Of a stretch of DNA of 64,000 nucleotides, positions 47,565 to 59,877 are shown one piece after another. The stretch comes from Panax quinquefolius. Lineage: Eukaryota > Streptophyta > Magnoliopsida > Apiales > Araliaceae. The notes below the pieces were generated by a model that worked only from the letters and a program-made list of their open reading frames with translations, ran no database searches and was not told the DNA's origin. The stretch is taken from positions 29,852,293 to 29,916,292 of the forward strand of contig CM035173.1 in NCBI GenBank assembly GCA_020205615.1. The letters are read 5' to 3'. The first letter of the stretch is position 1. Every line of letters starts with the position of its first letter. A program made the position numbers and the translations under genes.

Positions 47565-47880
47565 ATGGTTACCTTTGTATGAATGATTGGCTACCAATTG
47601 CATCACATTCAAATAAAATTGGTAACTTAATAAAACTGAATTGGTTACCTTAGTCTGAAGGTTCGGCTACCAACTGCACTATGAAAAAACTGTATGTGTC
47701 TTAGTGTAGTTGGTTACCTTGGTATGAAGGTTTTATTACCTTGGTATGAAGGTTTGTTTACCTTGATCTGAAGGTTTGGTTACCAACTGCACTAAGAAAA
47801 AATTGAAAGTGGGGAGGATGATTGATTACTTTGATATGATAGTTTGGTTACCTTGGTGTGAAAGTTTGGTTACAATCATA
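47565..47880. repeat. Degenerate tandem repeat TTACCTTGGTATGAAGGTT
   Basis: About 8-10 variants of GGTTACCTTGGTATGAAGGTTT, some in a longer unit ending ACCAACTGCACTA(A/T)GAAAAA. Best conserved at 47704-47790. Not part of the LTR family. Function unknown. Confidence 0.75.
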
Positions 47881-47962
47881 TCCACTGCCACCACCGCCTG
47901 AATCTTCATACTCACCTCCATTTTGACCCATCATTTTGAGATATACAGTTGGTTGACTCATA

Positions 47963-48017
<55 letters not shown>

Positions 48018-48030
48018 ATATATATATATA
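47963..48030. repeat. (TA)n microsatellite
   Basis: Long AT/TA tract with two short interruptions (TAAATA and TATTTA). Confidence 0.9.
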
Positions 48031-48295
48031 GTTCACAATCCCATATACTCCGAGAAAATTTGACAATGAATCGGTTTACTGATTAATACCATATCATCAT
48101 CTAATTCATCACAACCCACCGCAATTAGATTATGCCAAATCTATCCGCCATCCCGCTTATTGCTTCTAGCCACCGCTTTCTTACTCGTCGGAACCCTAGT
48201 TCTTCATATCCGTAATCTTGTTGTCTCTTCTTCACTTTAGCCTCCATTGCCTTGTAAGAAAAAATTCCTTTAGAGTAATACAGACCTTTGTTGCC

Positions 48296-48298
<3 letters not shown>

Positions 48299-48333
<35 letters not shown>
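48299..48333. repeat. (AT)n microsatellite
   Basis: Uninterrupted AT repeat of about 35 bp. Confidence 0.9.
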
Positions 48334-48336
<3 letters not shown>

Positions 48337-49156
48337 AGAATATGTTGAATGAAGAAGAAGGGTGATGACTAACTGCAGTGATTATAGATGAGGAGAGAGA
48401 GAAGAAGCCATGTGTATAACTAATCCCTAAATTAAGGAATTCTAATTAAATACTAATTCCCTAAATTAAGGAATTCTAATTGCACTAATATTGTAAATAA
48501 ATATGGAAGTGTATTAGTTGTGAAAAGATTTTATGAGGGCACTATTGTTGTAATTATTTTTAAAAATGTAATAGAATATGTAATTCATCCTTCTAAATAT
48601 CGAGCTCAATTTCATCATTTTCCTGTGCCAATTGCAAGTTCCTCTTACTTAGTATTAAACACATTATATGATTAAATAGTCCAAACCCCAATAGTACTTG
48701 CAAACAAACATAGCGTCTAAACCTTGGAATTTAAACCAAAAACATGAGTGAACCATCAATTGAAAGGAAGGTACATGAAAACCTTAGGGTAAAAAGAAGA
48801 ACGTATATTCCAACAATTAGGATTAGATATATTAGCCATTACCTAATAATCAGATTAGGATGCAAGTTCACTAAATAATTGAACTCACTAAAAGAAGCGA
48901 GGAAAGTCAAGCGAAGCTTTGAGTAGTAAAAGGAACTCGCATGCGCTTAGAGATCCAATAAGTGTGGGTTTCCTTTCAACAAATCCATGTGAAGTTTCAA
49001 GAGAATACAATGTCAATTTTGTAATTCACAAAATAATACTCTAATAACCATTAAATTAACAAACTGCATCCCCACTGTGAAGACCAAGCGTTGGGTGTCG
49101 AGCACAATCTTCCATCCAGAAATTAAAATAAGTAAAATGCGACTTATCAATCCTAA

Positions 49157-49218
<62 letters not shown>
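49157..49218. repeat. (TAA)n microsatellite
   Basis: About 20 TAA/ATA units. The minus open frame across it is poly-Ile from the repeat, not a gene. Confidence 0.9.
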
Positions 49219-49219
<1 letters not shown>

Positions 49220-49701
49220 CATAAGTTAACAGTGAAAAGAATTTTTTGAATATACCACAACTTCTTTTGGATTCTGCAATATATTAAAACCTTGGAAAAA
49301 AAAAATAAACTTAAAGAAGAGGGAATATCAAAGATTTGGTCTTTCCTTATATCCAGACCTACTTGCGTGGTGGGCCTTTAATTAATCAAGTCCTTTGATT
49401 ATTAGAGTAATATATAGATTAGTTATGCATAGATTTGTATGATACCTCTGTTTTATTCAAATATTTTATGGTTAATAGTTTAGGGCATTTTCATATATCA
49501 ATGTTTGCTTGACATGGGAGGTAGTAGTAACCCATAGTTATTATTTTGTTAGTATATTTATTATCAGGGATTTTTTTAGGTATTTAATAATTCCTACACA
49601 GATTTAGTATCAAGAGTATTAAGAGCAATTGTTATTGTTTTCTTTCCTCAATTTATTTTTTTAAGCAAAATTTTGTTGTACTTTCTTTCTATGTTACATA
49701 G

Positions 49702-49839
49702 GGATGCCTCATAAATTCAAAGTCTCCACAGAACCAGAATTATGAGATGCAAGGGGTTGGTCATGCAACTAATTTGCTAGGTCTACACATGATTAATCCA
49801 ATGTCTGGAGAGGCTCAATCCCTAACTGTTTGGCAATAA
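49702..49839 (+). pseudogene. Unassigned terminal-exon-like fragment
   Basis: After a pyrimidine-rich stretch and acceptor ACATAG, a 45-codon frame reads GCLINSKSPQNQNYEMQGVG then HATNLLGLHMINPMSGEAQS and ends at TAA. Gln/Asn-rich composition resembles regulatory proteins, but I cannot name it. It lies on the opposite strand to the ABCG relic, between its two exons. Confidence 0.3.
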
Positions 49840-50283
49840 TTTTGTGGAAATGAAACACTATGTAAGCAATCCTTGGTACACATAACTGCATTATGATGTT
49901 AGAAAATAACTCAATTTATTGGGACACATTCGATATTATTTTATTAGGTAGAAATTGGAAACATATTAATTTCATTATAGGAACACACAGTTCCATACAA
50001 ATACAATTCCCTAGAATTAAAATTTAGTTAAAATTTGGCAATCAATTCCAATTTCAAGGGTTGGAATTTCCTTGCCAAACATTGCTTTAGGAAAAATCTA
50101 CACCGACTAACATGGAAAAGCCCAAATGGAAATCACATAAAAAAAACAACATAAATAGATATTCATATGATGACAACAAACATGTGGCATGTTTAGAACT
50201 TACATAGGAGCCGTATGGTAGGCGAGACTTTGTCCCATTCACGAAAACCTCGCCATACATTTTGGCAGAATCTTCCAACCTTC

Positions 50284-51110
50284 CTAATTAGAATGAAAAA
50301 ACAAGTTCTTTTAGATTTTACTCAGTAAATTGGAAATGATTAGAAATCATGCCAGTTAAATTGGTTTATAGTAATTGGGGAGGTGAATCTTGAATATACA
50401 TTTTCTAAATATAGTAAAAACATAAAATAAGGTTTTATTGCGATCTTATACTCTTTTTACTCAATGTGTACTTTTATATATTATGTTTTATGGAGCACAA
50501 ATAAAATTGTTGCTAACTCACAAAAACCATACATCAATAAAGTTTTAGTTAAGGAATAAAATCATGATGTCTTTGTGTGAAACCCTGTTGACACGCATAA
50601 ACCTCTATCCAATAACAATTTAGACAAAAATCTGCTTGAAACATGGACTTGTGATTACATTTTGCCTGTTTTTGTATTTTAAGAGTGAGATAGTTGGTCA
50701 TAAAATAAGAACATTAACTTAATATGAAGTATTTATGTGAAAATACTAATATTTTAAACTGCCTAATATATCATGCAAACCCTTGAAAAGACATAAGAAA
50801 TAATTTCTTTGCATTAAATCATTAGAGGTCCATGGATCGGAAGTGTTTCACTAACCAACCCATACTAAATCCAATTCATGCTATAAATAATCGCTACAAA
50901 ACATATAAATACTTAACTTCATGGATCAACATAAAAAGTAGCAACATACTGCGGTTTATGGTTATCACCAACAATAAGAGGTTGTTGGTTTATCCCCAAG
51001 AAGAAAACACAATCACGACAATTAGCAATATGATTCTTTTAGCGAATATAATCACATAAACTCGCTCACAAAGGCTTCAACTCTTACAACTTTCAAAACA
51101 CATAAAATCA
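50284..51110. other. AT-rich spacer
   Basis: Expected to be the upstream side of the ABCG relic, but no further ABCG exon is readable. No gene recognised. Confidence 0.4.
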
Positions 51111-51430
51111 ATAGAAGGTACATTCTGTAGATTTAACATCAATATATTAAAAGCAAAGGATGACCCTCTGTTAAAACCAATAGAAGGTACATTCGAGATT
51201 TAGCATCAATATATTAAAACCAAAGGATAATATCATAATTAAATTATTAAGGATAATATCATAATTAAATTACAAATAATAATATCAAAATAGTTGATAT
51301 AAATCTAAAAACTGTTTAGATTTATAGTAGTGACTTAGGGGATTATAATCAATAAATTAAGGATAATATCAAAATTACTAAGGATAATATCAAAACAGTT
51401 TATTTAAATTATAAAGGATAATTAAAAATT
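51110..51430. repeat. Small direct repeats
   Basis: A unit of about 69 bp with CAATAGAAGGTACATTC and CATCAATATATTAAAA is duplicated (about 51110-51240). It is followed by four or five copies of AAGGATAATATCA with variable tails (51220-51420). Confidence 0.6.
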
Positions 51431-51649
51431 TAGATAACAAAGGCATCTACTTTATCTCAAGTCTAGCTGAAAATATTCCATATTACTATATTTCAATAAC
51501 TAACTAATTACTTCATCGAATCAAAACATGAAATATCTACCACTGCTTGATTTCATCAATAAGCAAAAGATTGCAGCCAAAAACAAAACACGAAATGACC
51601 CGAATAACAGCAGTAATCAAAATAGATGAATTTCAAAAGGAAAACTTAC

Positions 51650-51735
51650 TTGAAAATCGTTAATTGTAACAAACAATCATCAAACATTCTCCTATCAGAA
51701 ATGAGCTCCCTCACATCTGTACAAAGAGAAACCAA
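51650..51735 (-). other. Splice-site-bounded open segment
   Basis: Minus strand: TGTACAG, then about 73 bp open in one frame (reads VRELISDRRMFDDCLLQLTI), then GTAAGT. It could be a small exon or chance. No homology recognised. Confidence 0.2.
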
Positions 51736-51871
51736 ACATTATTTACCAGATTTGAGGCGCAAGCTCACAGAACAAAAAAATAGAAAATAGGAAAACACAA
51801 TAATATCTTACAGAAATGGTATGTGATAGGGAATGTTACCATATAGTATCTTAGAGAAACAGTGTATGAAA

Positions 51872-52310
51872 GGGAATGAATTTATTTTCTATAATTGAAT
51901 GTATGATTATAGATGTAGGGGAATTAAGGTATTATTTACAACCTTAGTTGTTATTAAGGGTATTTTTGTCAAGGTCAATTAAGAGTATTAAATTGGATGG
52001 GCAGGTGTTGAGTTTGTAGAAGGACATATATCAATATATTGTGACATGTGCTGTGATTTAGTATATATTCATTTCATGAATTTGTGCCACGGTCTATGAA
52101 GAGGAATGAATTTATTTTCTACAGTTGAATGTATGATTACAGATTTAGGGAAATTAGGGCATTGTTTACAACCTTAGTTGTTATTAAGGGTATTTTGTCA
52201 AGGTCAATTAGGAGTATTAAATTAGAAGGACATGTGTTGAATTTGTAGAAGGACATATGTCAATATATTGTGCCATGTATTGTAGAAGGACATATGTCAA
52301 AAATCATTAT
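51872..52310. repeat. Tandem duplication, about 230-bp unit
   Basis: GGAATGAATTTATTTTCT begins at about 51873 and again at about 52103; both copies share ACAACCTTAGTTGTTATTAAG and AAGGTCAATTA.GAGTATTAAATT. The second copy is shorter and is followed by a further copy of GTAGAAGGACATATGTCA. Element E is inserted at its right edge. Confidence 0.75.
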
Positions 52311-52325
52311 TCTGATGAGATGCCC

Positions 52326-55107
52326 TGTAAGATCCCAACTTATTATTAATGAAATTTAATTTTCTCTATTTATTATTTTGAAATAATAAGGGTTGATTTG
52401 ATTAATGTGGATAGTTAGGGGTAAAATACGCAAATATTTCAAAATAAGCAAGTGGTTATAAAATATTCATTGTTGTCGGAGAATATTCGTTTGGTCGTGG
52501 AATATTCGTGATATATCGGGAATATTCGTATTTGCGGCAGTAGCGACCATGTGGGCCCCATAACTGAAAGCGATTGGATGAAGAAAACGACAAATATAAG
52601 TTGTTTAAAAAATAATCTAGTAGTTATTGCAGATTATATCTTGTTAAAATACCTTGTGGTTAAAACACACGAAAGCTATACCAGTATTGCACCAATTATT
52701 GATTCTTACGTAAAAGGCACTACTCAATAATGGTTACACGTAATTCTTTATTCAAAGATTTTATCGAGTTAATAATTGCTGCGTTGATATTTTATATTGC
52801 TGTTGTTTCAATAATTGTCATTACACAGTATTTTTCATTATCGAAGCAATAATTCATATTATCTGAATAATATTATTAGATAACATTATTGGCAATGTCT
52901 AGAAAGTTCTGTCTAAAGAGAGGTTTGGTCACCTAATTGCTACGCCAAGAAGAAGAAATTCTTATTGAAAGCCCCTCTTTCTTGGGAACCGCACAGTTGT
53001 CAATATTGTGATTCTGTAATATTATTTGTGAATAATTAATTATTGATTCATATGATGAGAAAAATATTAATTTTATGTGGATATAGATGGAGAAAATTTT
53101 TATTGTGACAATTGTTGAAAATTGAAATTTTATCTTTTTCTGATAAAATAATTCATTTAAATATATTATTATATTTTAATAATATAATAATGGTGATATT
53201 TTTACAACGAATGTGGGATATATGAGTATACGAGGAGGAGGAGTATTTTTTTGCAATAAATGTTTAAAACATGTTAAACATGTCGGTGGACCCCATTTAT
53301 CGATCGAAATTTGATTATAAATTTGTAAAATCGCCTTGGCTTGTGGATTTCGGTCAATTTCTGTTTGGAATTTGGAAAAACTTTCTTCTGTAAAGTTGTA
53401 AAAAATTGAATTTCCTATAAAAAGTCGCGAGATTCGAATTTTCTGATAAAGGACTATTTATTATAAATTATTGAAGTTCAAGCTCAAATAATAATTGATT
53501 TTGGAAGTTTTAAATATTTATATTCACAAAAACATTTTTTGTGTTTGGTGGGCATCTTTAACACATGTCATAAATGATCTGAATTCAGATGCTTGATGCG
53601 TAGGAGGATGTAGAAAAAATTATAATATATAATTTATTAAATTTTACGCTTTGGTGTTCTAAGCATTTTCCTATAAATAGGTGCTTAGGTTAGAATTGAA
53701 AATCACACCGAAAACTCAAGTTTTCTCTCTATATTATCGATATTTTGATTCTTGTGAGTATTTTGAGTATAGTTTGAGTATTGCTATATACGGTGCAAGT
53801 TCAAGTCATAGCCTATATCCTGTTTTTAATTTAGAAGATCTTGATCTTTTCGAGGTAAGGGATGTTATTTTCTTCTTAAATGATATTATTTCTTCAATAT
53901 CATTATCTTTGAAATATTGGTTGGAACTTTTTATCAAATTTGGAACTTTTTCATGTATAAGTTACTATTCATGAGTTACTATTCACGAGTTACTATTCAT
54001 GAGTTACTTATTCACGATTCTTATTCATGAAGTTACTTATTCACGAAATTACTATTCATGAGTACTATTCATGAAGCGTGAAGATGTTTTTTGTGGAATT
54101 TCTATCTTTTGGTGTTGGAGTTACTATTCACGATACTTGGACTATTCACGTGATACGACACTTATTCACGATACTGCACTATTCACCAAAAAATAAAACT
54201 TCTTCTTTTGTCCAAAATATCTATTCGGATACTAACTTTGATTGTATCCATGTTTTGATCATTCTTGAATTTTACACCACTATGATTATTTTTGAGGTAT
54301 TTTTGGACGTGGATAAAACCAAGTACGAATCCTTAATCCTTAATCCTTGTCATTTTGTCTCACCGGATTCGCTTTCTTTAAAAAAAATTTTTCATCATCT
54401 TCATTCCTTAAATGATGATGTTATGGAATATCTTTGGCTCAGAGTGCAAAGATGAATGATTTCTTTTGAAGAATATCTTTGGCCGTGTAGTGCAAAGATG
54501 AACAGTGTTTAGATGAACATGACTAATCGATGAATATCTTTGGCTCAGTAGTGCAAAAGATGAATATTTGATTCCGATGTATATTGATTGATGTTACAGG
54601 GATAAAAGATAGACGATGAACTTTTAAATTCATACATAGAAGATAGTAGTTTGCATTCTCTACTTAACTCTTCTAATGAATTATTATTTCATTGCTGCGA
54701 ATATTGATTTAAAATTTGTTGTCTTGTCATTCTATTAGATTTTTCCCCGTTGAAGACTAACGATAATTTGTTGTATATTATCTTAGTCATAATATTCTTT
54801 ATCGAGCTAGTTGAGCTCACCCTTTTCCTTTTTGTTCCATTTTTCTCGGAGGCGAGAATATAAATGAGTACGTAGCCTGGGTATGGAATGAAGGTTCTAG
54901 AGAGAGTCGTTTAGTAGTCCTCACCATTTTGTAAAATAATATATCAATAAATGTGATGAGGATTTATTTGAGTATAGATATTGTCTGTAGATAATATTTG
55001 TATTTAAACTCACGCTTTCTTGTTGTAATAATAAAGTTGTAGTTGTTTCGCATACATGTATTGACAACTCGTAATGGGTGATGTATACCTATTTTGGGGG
55101 CGCCACA
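52326..55107 (+). repeat. 5' LTR of element E (2782 bp)
   Basis: TGTAAGATCCC...GGGGGCGCCACA. TATAAATAG at 53672-53680 divides the U3 (about 1.35 kb) from a long transcribed R/U5 part (about 1.4 kb) that contains both tandem arrays. Confidence 0.92.
53672..53680 (+). promoter_or_regulatory. LTR promoter TATA box (element E)
   Basis: TATAAATAG followed by GTGCTTAGGTTAGAATTG. The same box is in the other LTRs (e.g. 61227-61235 in the 3' LTR), so transcription likely starts about 30 bp downstream. Confidence 0.65.
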
Positions 55108-55109
55108 AT

Positions 55110-55121
55110 TGGTATCGAGCT
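55110..55121 (+). other. Primer-binding site of element E
   Basis: TGGTATCGAGCT lies 2 bp inside the 5' LTR; it is the tRNA-Met site TGGTATCAGAGC with one base deleted. Confidence 0.7.
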
Positions 55122-55271
55122 TAGGATATATGATCTCCAAGCGAGATCTGAATAAAACTAGGAGGGAGAGAGACGAAAAATCCTTCGCTAAGTGTGTCCT
55201 ACCTAAGCTTATTTGTTAGTTGGTCAAGATATAGGGATATTATGTGATATATTGATTTCCTTAATTAACCC

Positions 55272-56400
55272 TTGTTTTATAATGATGATTTGAATGTCGA
55301 ATCGAGAATATTAACAATGGAAATGAGACCGTGGAGACGCCTCAGACTCTCACCAACGAGAGAGAACGTAACAACAGTCGGCAATGTTCCTCCTGTGAAC
55401 AACACCACCGAAAGCGCAGATGATGAACGAGGAATGTTTAGAAGCTTTTTGCGCTCATGCAAAATCGAGATTTAGGAGACTCGTGTTCAAAATACGGAGG
55501 AAATGATAGCAATTCACGGGTTGTCACAAACCCAAGCAGATTCAAAGAGTTGGGACCACCGAATTTAAGGGAAAGCCGATCCGATGATGGCGGAAACATG
55601 GGTCAAGCAAATTACCAAGATATTCGATGTCTTGGGATGCACGGAGAACAGAAGGTTCCATTCGCCACCTTTATGTTCCGCGGGCGGGCGTATCATCGGT
55701 GGGAGTCTCGTGAAGCGTACCCATCCACCCCGCACTTCGGCATGTGCTTGGGAGAGCGTTTGAAACTATTTAATGACAAATACTTTCCGAAAGTGTTCGT
55801 CGTATGAAGGAAGTGGAGTTTATTAGACCGGAGCGAGAACAACACGACGGTGTCTCAATGACGAGGCAAAGTTTGCGAGTTATCCAGTGTTTGCACCTCA
55901 TTTGGTGGAGAATGAGGAACGTGTGACGCGGATGTTTCTTAGAGGTTTGAAACCCAGCATACGTCAAGATCTCATTTCTCATAAATTTTCTCTCTATTCA
56001 GATGTTGTAAATGTGGCTCAATTATTAGAGCTAGATAACGAGTACTACCAACCGAGGACCACAACCAAGATCGTACTGAGATAGCGAACAACGTAATAAT
56101 GATAACCAAATGGAGAAAGAAACAGACGGACAAAATGGTAACCACTCTGGTGGTAATCATGGCCATGAAAATAGAAGAAGCGAGTCGAGGAGATTTTAAA
56201 AGAGGAGATTTAACAACGACCATGTGAAGATGACAGTCTGTTTACAAGAATCGGTTCTAAGGGGAGGAGAACGACCACCGGTCATATATTTACAAATGCG
56301 AAAAGAGGACATATCAGTCAAAACCGTCCACAACAGCTTCAAGGTATGCTATAATTGTGGAAAGGAAGGACATATCGCTCGAGATTGTACAATGGCGAAA
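55272..56400 (+). pseudogene. Element E gag with CCHC zinc knuckle
   Basis: Capsid pieces in several frames: ATFMFRGRAYHRW (about 55660-55705), FAPHLVENEERVTRMFLRGL (55887-55946). The zinc knuckle CYNCGKEGHIARDC at 56347-56388 is intact. At least two frame changes and some stops separate them. The zinc knuckle and order identify it as Ty3/gypsy Gag. Confidence 0.82.
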
Positions 56401-56499
56401 ACCTAGTTCAATGGGACGATGACTCAAAAGATCATCCCGAAAAAAGTCAAAGTAAACGATTCCGGGAAGAGCATTTGTTGTGGATCGGTCATAATGCGA

Positions 56500-57160
56500 G
56501 GAACCCAAACGAGGTGATCACGGGTAAGCTATTTATAAATTCTTGCGAAGTTTATACCTTACTTGATACTGGGGTGTTACCCATTCATTTATCTCTCCTG
56601 CATGTGCTCAACGCTTAAACTTGACTCGGAGAAATTAGACTTTGACCTACCCGTGGAAACTCCATTAGGAGAAACTTTCATCACATCCACTCGCTTATAA
56701 ATCTTGTTTGATTCAAGTTGGCACCATTACCTTACCCGCGTTGACCTTATCTCTTTAAAGATACTTGCTTTTGATGTGATTTTAGGGATTGATTGGTTAA
56801 CTACTCATCATGCCAAAATTGATTATTTTCGTAAGGTTGTTAGTTTTCATATTCCTAACCAACCTGTTGTACGGATTCAAGCAACTAAACCATTAAAATC
56901 AATCAGTGTCATATCTAATCATAAAGCTATTCGTTTATTGAAAAACGAATGTCAAGCTTTCTTAGCCCATGTTATGGATTTGAATAAAGACACGTCAAAT
57001 TTGAATAATATTCCGGTTGTTATTGACTTTCCTGATGTATTTCCCGAAGAACTTCCCGCCTACCCCGAACGTGAAGTTGAATTCTTTATTGATCTTGAAC
57101 CCGCACAAAGCCCATTTCTAAAACCCCATATCGAATGGCTCCTATTGAACTTCAGGAGTT
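56500..57160 (+). pseudogene. Element E protease
   Basis: Reads ITGKLFINSCEVYTLLDTGV: an aspartic-protease active site in DTG form. It then reads AFDVILGIDWLTTHHAKIDY and FPDVFPEELPAYPEREVEFF, the linker before RT. A stop near 56620 and another near 57160 interrupt it. Confidence 0.8.
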
Positions 57161-57164
57161 AAAG

Positions 57165-57730
57165 GTCCAACTACAGGAATTGTTGGACATCGGTTTCATT
57201 CGTCCTAGTACATCTCCTTGGGTGCTCCTATTTTATTTGTAAAGAAGAAAGACGGGAGTATGCGACTTTGTATTGACTATCTGGAATTGAACCATGTCAC
57301 CATCAAGAATAGGTATCCTCTACCTCGTATTGATGACTTGTTTGACCAGTTGCAAGGAGCACAATTCTTTTCAAAATCGATCTTCGCTTACGGATATCAT
57401 CACCAAGATTAGAACCGAGGATATTCCAAAGACGCCTTTAGAACTCGGTACGGGCATTATGAATTCTTAGTCATGTCTTTCGGATTGACTAATGCTCCTG
57501 CGACTTTCATGGATATGATGAATCGAGTATTTAAGGAATATTTGGATCAGTTTGTTGTTGTCTTTATTGATGACATCCTCATATATTCCAAAAGTCGTGA
57601 AGATCATGAGCACCATTTGAAGCTGGTACTCCAAAGGCTTCGTGAAAACAAACTATATGCCAAATTGAAGAAATGCGAGTTCGGCTCGAGGAAGTAGCAT
57701 TTCTTGGGCACGGTGTCAAAACATGGAGTA
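57165..57730 (+). pseudogene. Element E reverse transcriptase
   Basis: RT motifs in order: [54 protein letters not shown] and the catalytic [14 protein letters not shown] (FIDD), then LKKCEF. A stop at about 57412 (after HHQD) and small shifts break it. This is the only RT core found in the window and the best guide to what A and D have lost. Confidence 0.9.
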
Positions 57731-57734
57731 TCTG

Positions 57735-58345
57735 TTGATCCTGCGAAGATTGAAGCAATACAAAGTTGGGAGCAACCAAGTCGATGGGATCAAGTACGAT
57801 TTTTTTTGGGCTTAGTTTGGTTATTATCGGAGATTCGTGGAAGGGTTTTCTCGAATCGCTACTCCATTAACTTAGCTAACTTCGGAAGGATACAAAATTC
57901 GCTTTGGAGCGAAGAATGCGAGAAGAGTTTCCAAGAGCTTAAGAGGAGACTTATTTCTACACTGTTCTAACAATACCATCCGGTTCGGAGGGATTTGTTA
58001 TCTACAAATGATGCTTCGCAGCAAAGGGTTAGGATGTGTTCTCATGCAACGTGGGAAAGTCATAGCCTATGCCTCGCGACAACTTAAAGAGTATGAGAGG
58101 AATTATCCTACTCATGATCTAGAGTTAGCGTGAATCGTTTCGCTACGCTAAAGATATGGAGGCACTATCTATATGGGGAGAAAGTGGAGATATATTCGGA
58201 CCATAAAAGCCTTAAATATTTCTTCACTCAAAAAGAACTCAACATACTGCAATGACGCTGTTGGCTCGAGCTATTGAAAGACTACGACCACACTATTCAA
58301 TACCATCCTAGAAAGGCGAACGTGGTAGGCGGCGTTGAGTAGAAG
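57735..58345 (+). pseudogene. Element E RNase H
   Basis: Starts with the connection motif (GVSVDPAKIEAIQSWEQPS, FFLGLVWLLSEIR), then [15 protein letters not shown], a broken active-site region near 58000-58100 (LCLATT for IAYASRQL), and [20 protein letters not shown]. Several frameshifts. Confidence 0.75.
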
Positions 58346-58559
58346 ATCATATCTTGAACGAATGCGATGATGTCAAGTATACGCGTAGAGCCAACTTTAA
58401 TAGAAAAAGTTAAGGTTGCTCAAGCCACCAATCCGGAAATGATGCGTGTATGAAGAAGAAAGTACAAGAAGGAGCTATTCCTAAGCGAGAATTGATGAAG
58501 AAGGAATACTTGAGTCCACTCTAGACTTTGTGTTCCTAACGACTGATTTGAAGTACAAG

Positions 58560-59120
58560 ATTATGATGGAGGCACACAATACACCATTTGCAATCCATCC
58601 TCGGAAGTACAAAATGTATCGTGATCTTCACATACATTTTGGTGGAACAATATGAAGAGAGAGATTGCAAAGTTTATCTCAATGTGTTTAACTTGTCAAC
58701 GTGTAAAGGCGAGCATCTTGTACCTAAGGGTCCGTTGCAACCACTTGAGATTCCGAAATGGAAGTGGGAACACATTACCATGGATTTCGTTACGGGTCTT
58801 CCTACGGTTTCTCAAGGCATCAATGCTATTTGGGTTATTGTTGATAGATTAACCAAGTCTGCTCATTTCTTGCCGATCACGGAGACTTATTCCCTTGAAC
58901 GTCTTGCTTGTATATGCGTGAATGAGATTGTGAGGTTGCATGGCATGCCAAGATCCATAGTTTCGGATCGTGACCCAAGATTCACTTCAAGATTTTGGGT
59001 TAGCTTGCAAAAAGCTATGGGCACGGATTTACGATTCAGTTCGGCATACCATCCTCAAACCAGACGGACAATCGAAAGGACTATTCAAACTCTTGAAGAT
59101 TTATTAAGACTCGTGTCCTA
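58560..59120 (+). pseudogene. Element E integrase
   Basis: Zinc region with SMCLTCQRVKA (58652-58710), then the core from LQPLEIPKWKWEHITMDF with the first catalytic Asp in MDF, the second in [11 protein letters not shown], and the third acidic residue in [20 protein letters not shown] (normally YHPQTDGQ.ER). The Arg-Arg at the DG position is unusual and may be sequence error. A mostly open frame of 177 codons. Confidence 0.88.
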
Positions 59121-59299
59121 GACTTCAAGGGCGGTTGGGATAAGTATTTACCATTGGTGGAATTCTTCTACAACAACGATTGTCGAGGCAAGTATAGGTG
59201 TGGCTCCATTCAAGCATTATATGGACGAAAATGTCGCTCTCCAATATGTTGGGATGAGGTGGGTGAAGCAACATTGTTGGGACCCGAGTTAAGACGTAT

Positions 59300-59860
59300 T
59301 ATGACTCCGAAAAGATCCAAATGATTCGACAACGATACAAACCAAGACAAGATCGACAAAAGAGTTATGCGGATCTTCATCGAAAGGACGTGGAATTTAG
59401 TGTGGGGGGATCATGTATTATCATGCGAGTTGCTCCATGGAAGGGGAGTTACAAGATTTGGGAAGAGAGGAAAGCTCAATCCACGATTTATTGGTCCATT
59501 TCAAATTCTTGACCGAATAGGAAATGTAGCCTATAGACTCGCGTTACCTCAAAGTATGTCTCGTGTTCATAATGTGTTTCACATATCTCAGACTTCAGTA
59601 AATGTGTGAAAGACCCGAACCATGTTATAGAGTTAGAACCCACGAAATAGCCAAAGACTTACCGGTATGAGGAGGTACACATTAAGATCTTGGATAGGAA
59701 GGAGCATGTCCTACGCAAGAAAGGTCATACCACAAGTTAAAGTTACGTGGAGGAATCATGCTATAGAGAGAAATGACACAGGAATTGGAAACGGAAATGA
59801 AAGCGAGGTATCCTCACCTTTTCAAACACTGTGTACATACGTCAATTTCGAGGACGAAAT
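59300..59860 (+). pseudogene. Element E C-terminal chromodomain-like tail
   Basis: DRQKSYADLHRKDVEFSVG, then [34 protein letters not shown] and [10 protein letters not shown]. After a shift comes VKVTWRNHAIE and a final SEVSSPF, where related elements end EMKARYPHLF. This is typical of chromodomain-bearing gypsy elements. It ends just before the polypurine tract (59866-59876). Confidence 0.8.
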
Positions 59861-59877
59861 TTCATAAGGAGGGAGGT

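Larger units (their letters stand above)
48888..50283 (-). pseudogene. ABCG3-like ABC transporter fragment (two exons)
   Basis: Exon at 50283-50204: AG|GAAGG acceptor, reads RLEDSAKMYGEVFVNGTKSR then LPYGSY, donor GTAAGT; this matches the region after Walker A in plant ABCG3-type half-size transporters. The next exon in homologues starts GFVER; a decayed copy is at 48986-48888 (GFVERKPTLIGSLSACEF, later a stop after FPRFF). The acceptor there is lost. Between them lies a (TAA)n microsatellite. No Walker A, Walker B or membrane domain remains nearby. The frame break and lost splice site indicate a pseudogene. Confidence 0.7.

Noticed and set aside
48125..48247. 40-codon minus frame starting MEAKVKKRQQDYGYEELGFR
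   Set aside because: Reasonable composition but short, no splice evidence or recognised homologue.
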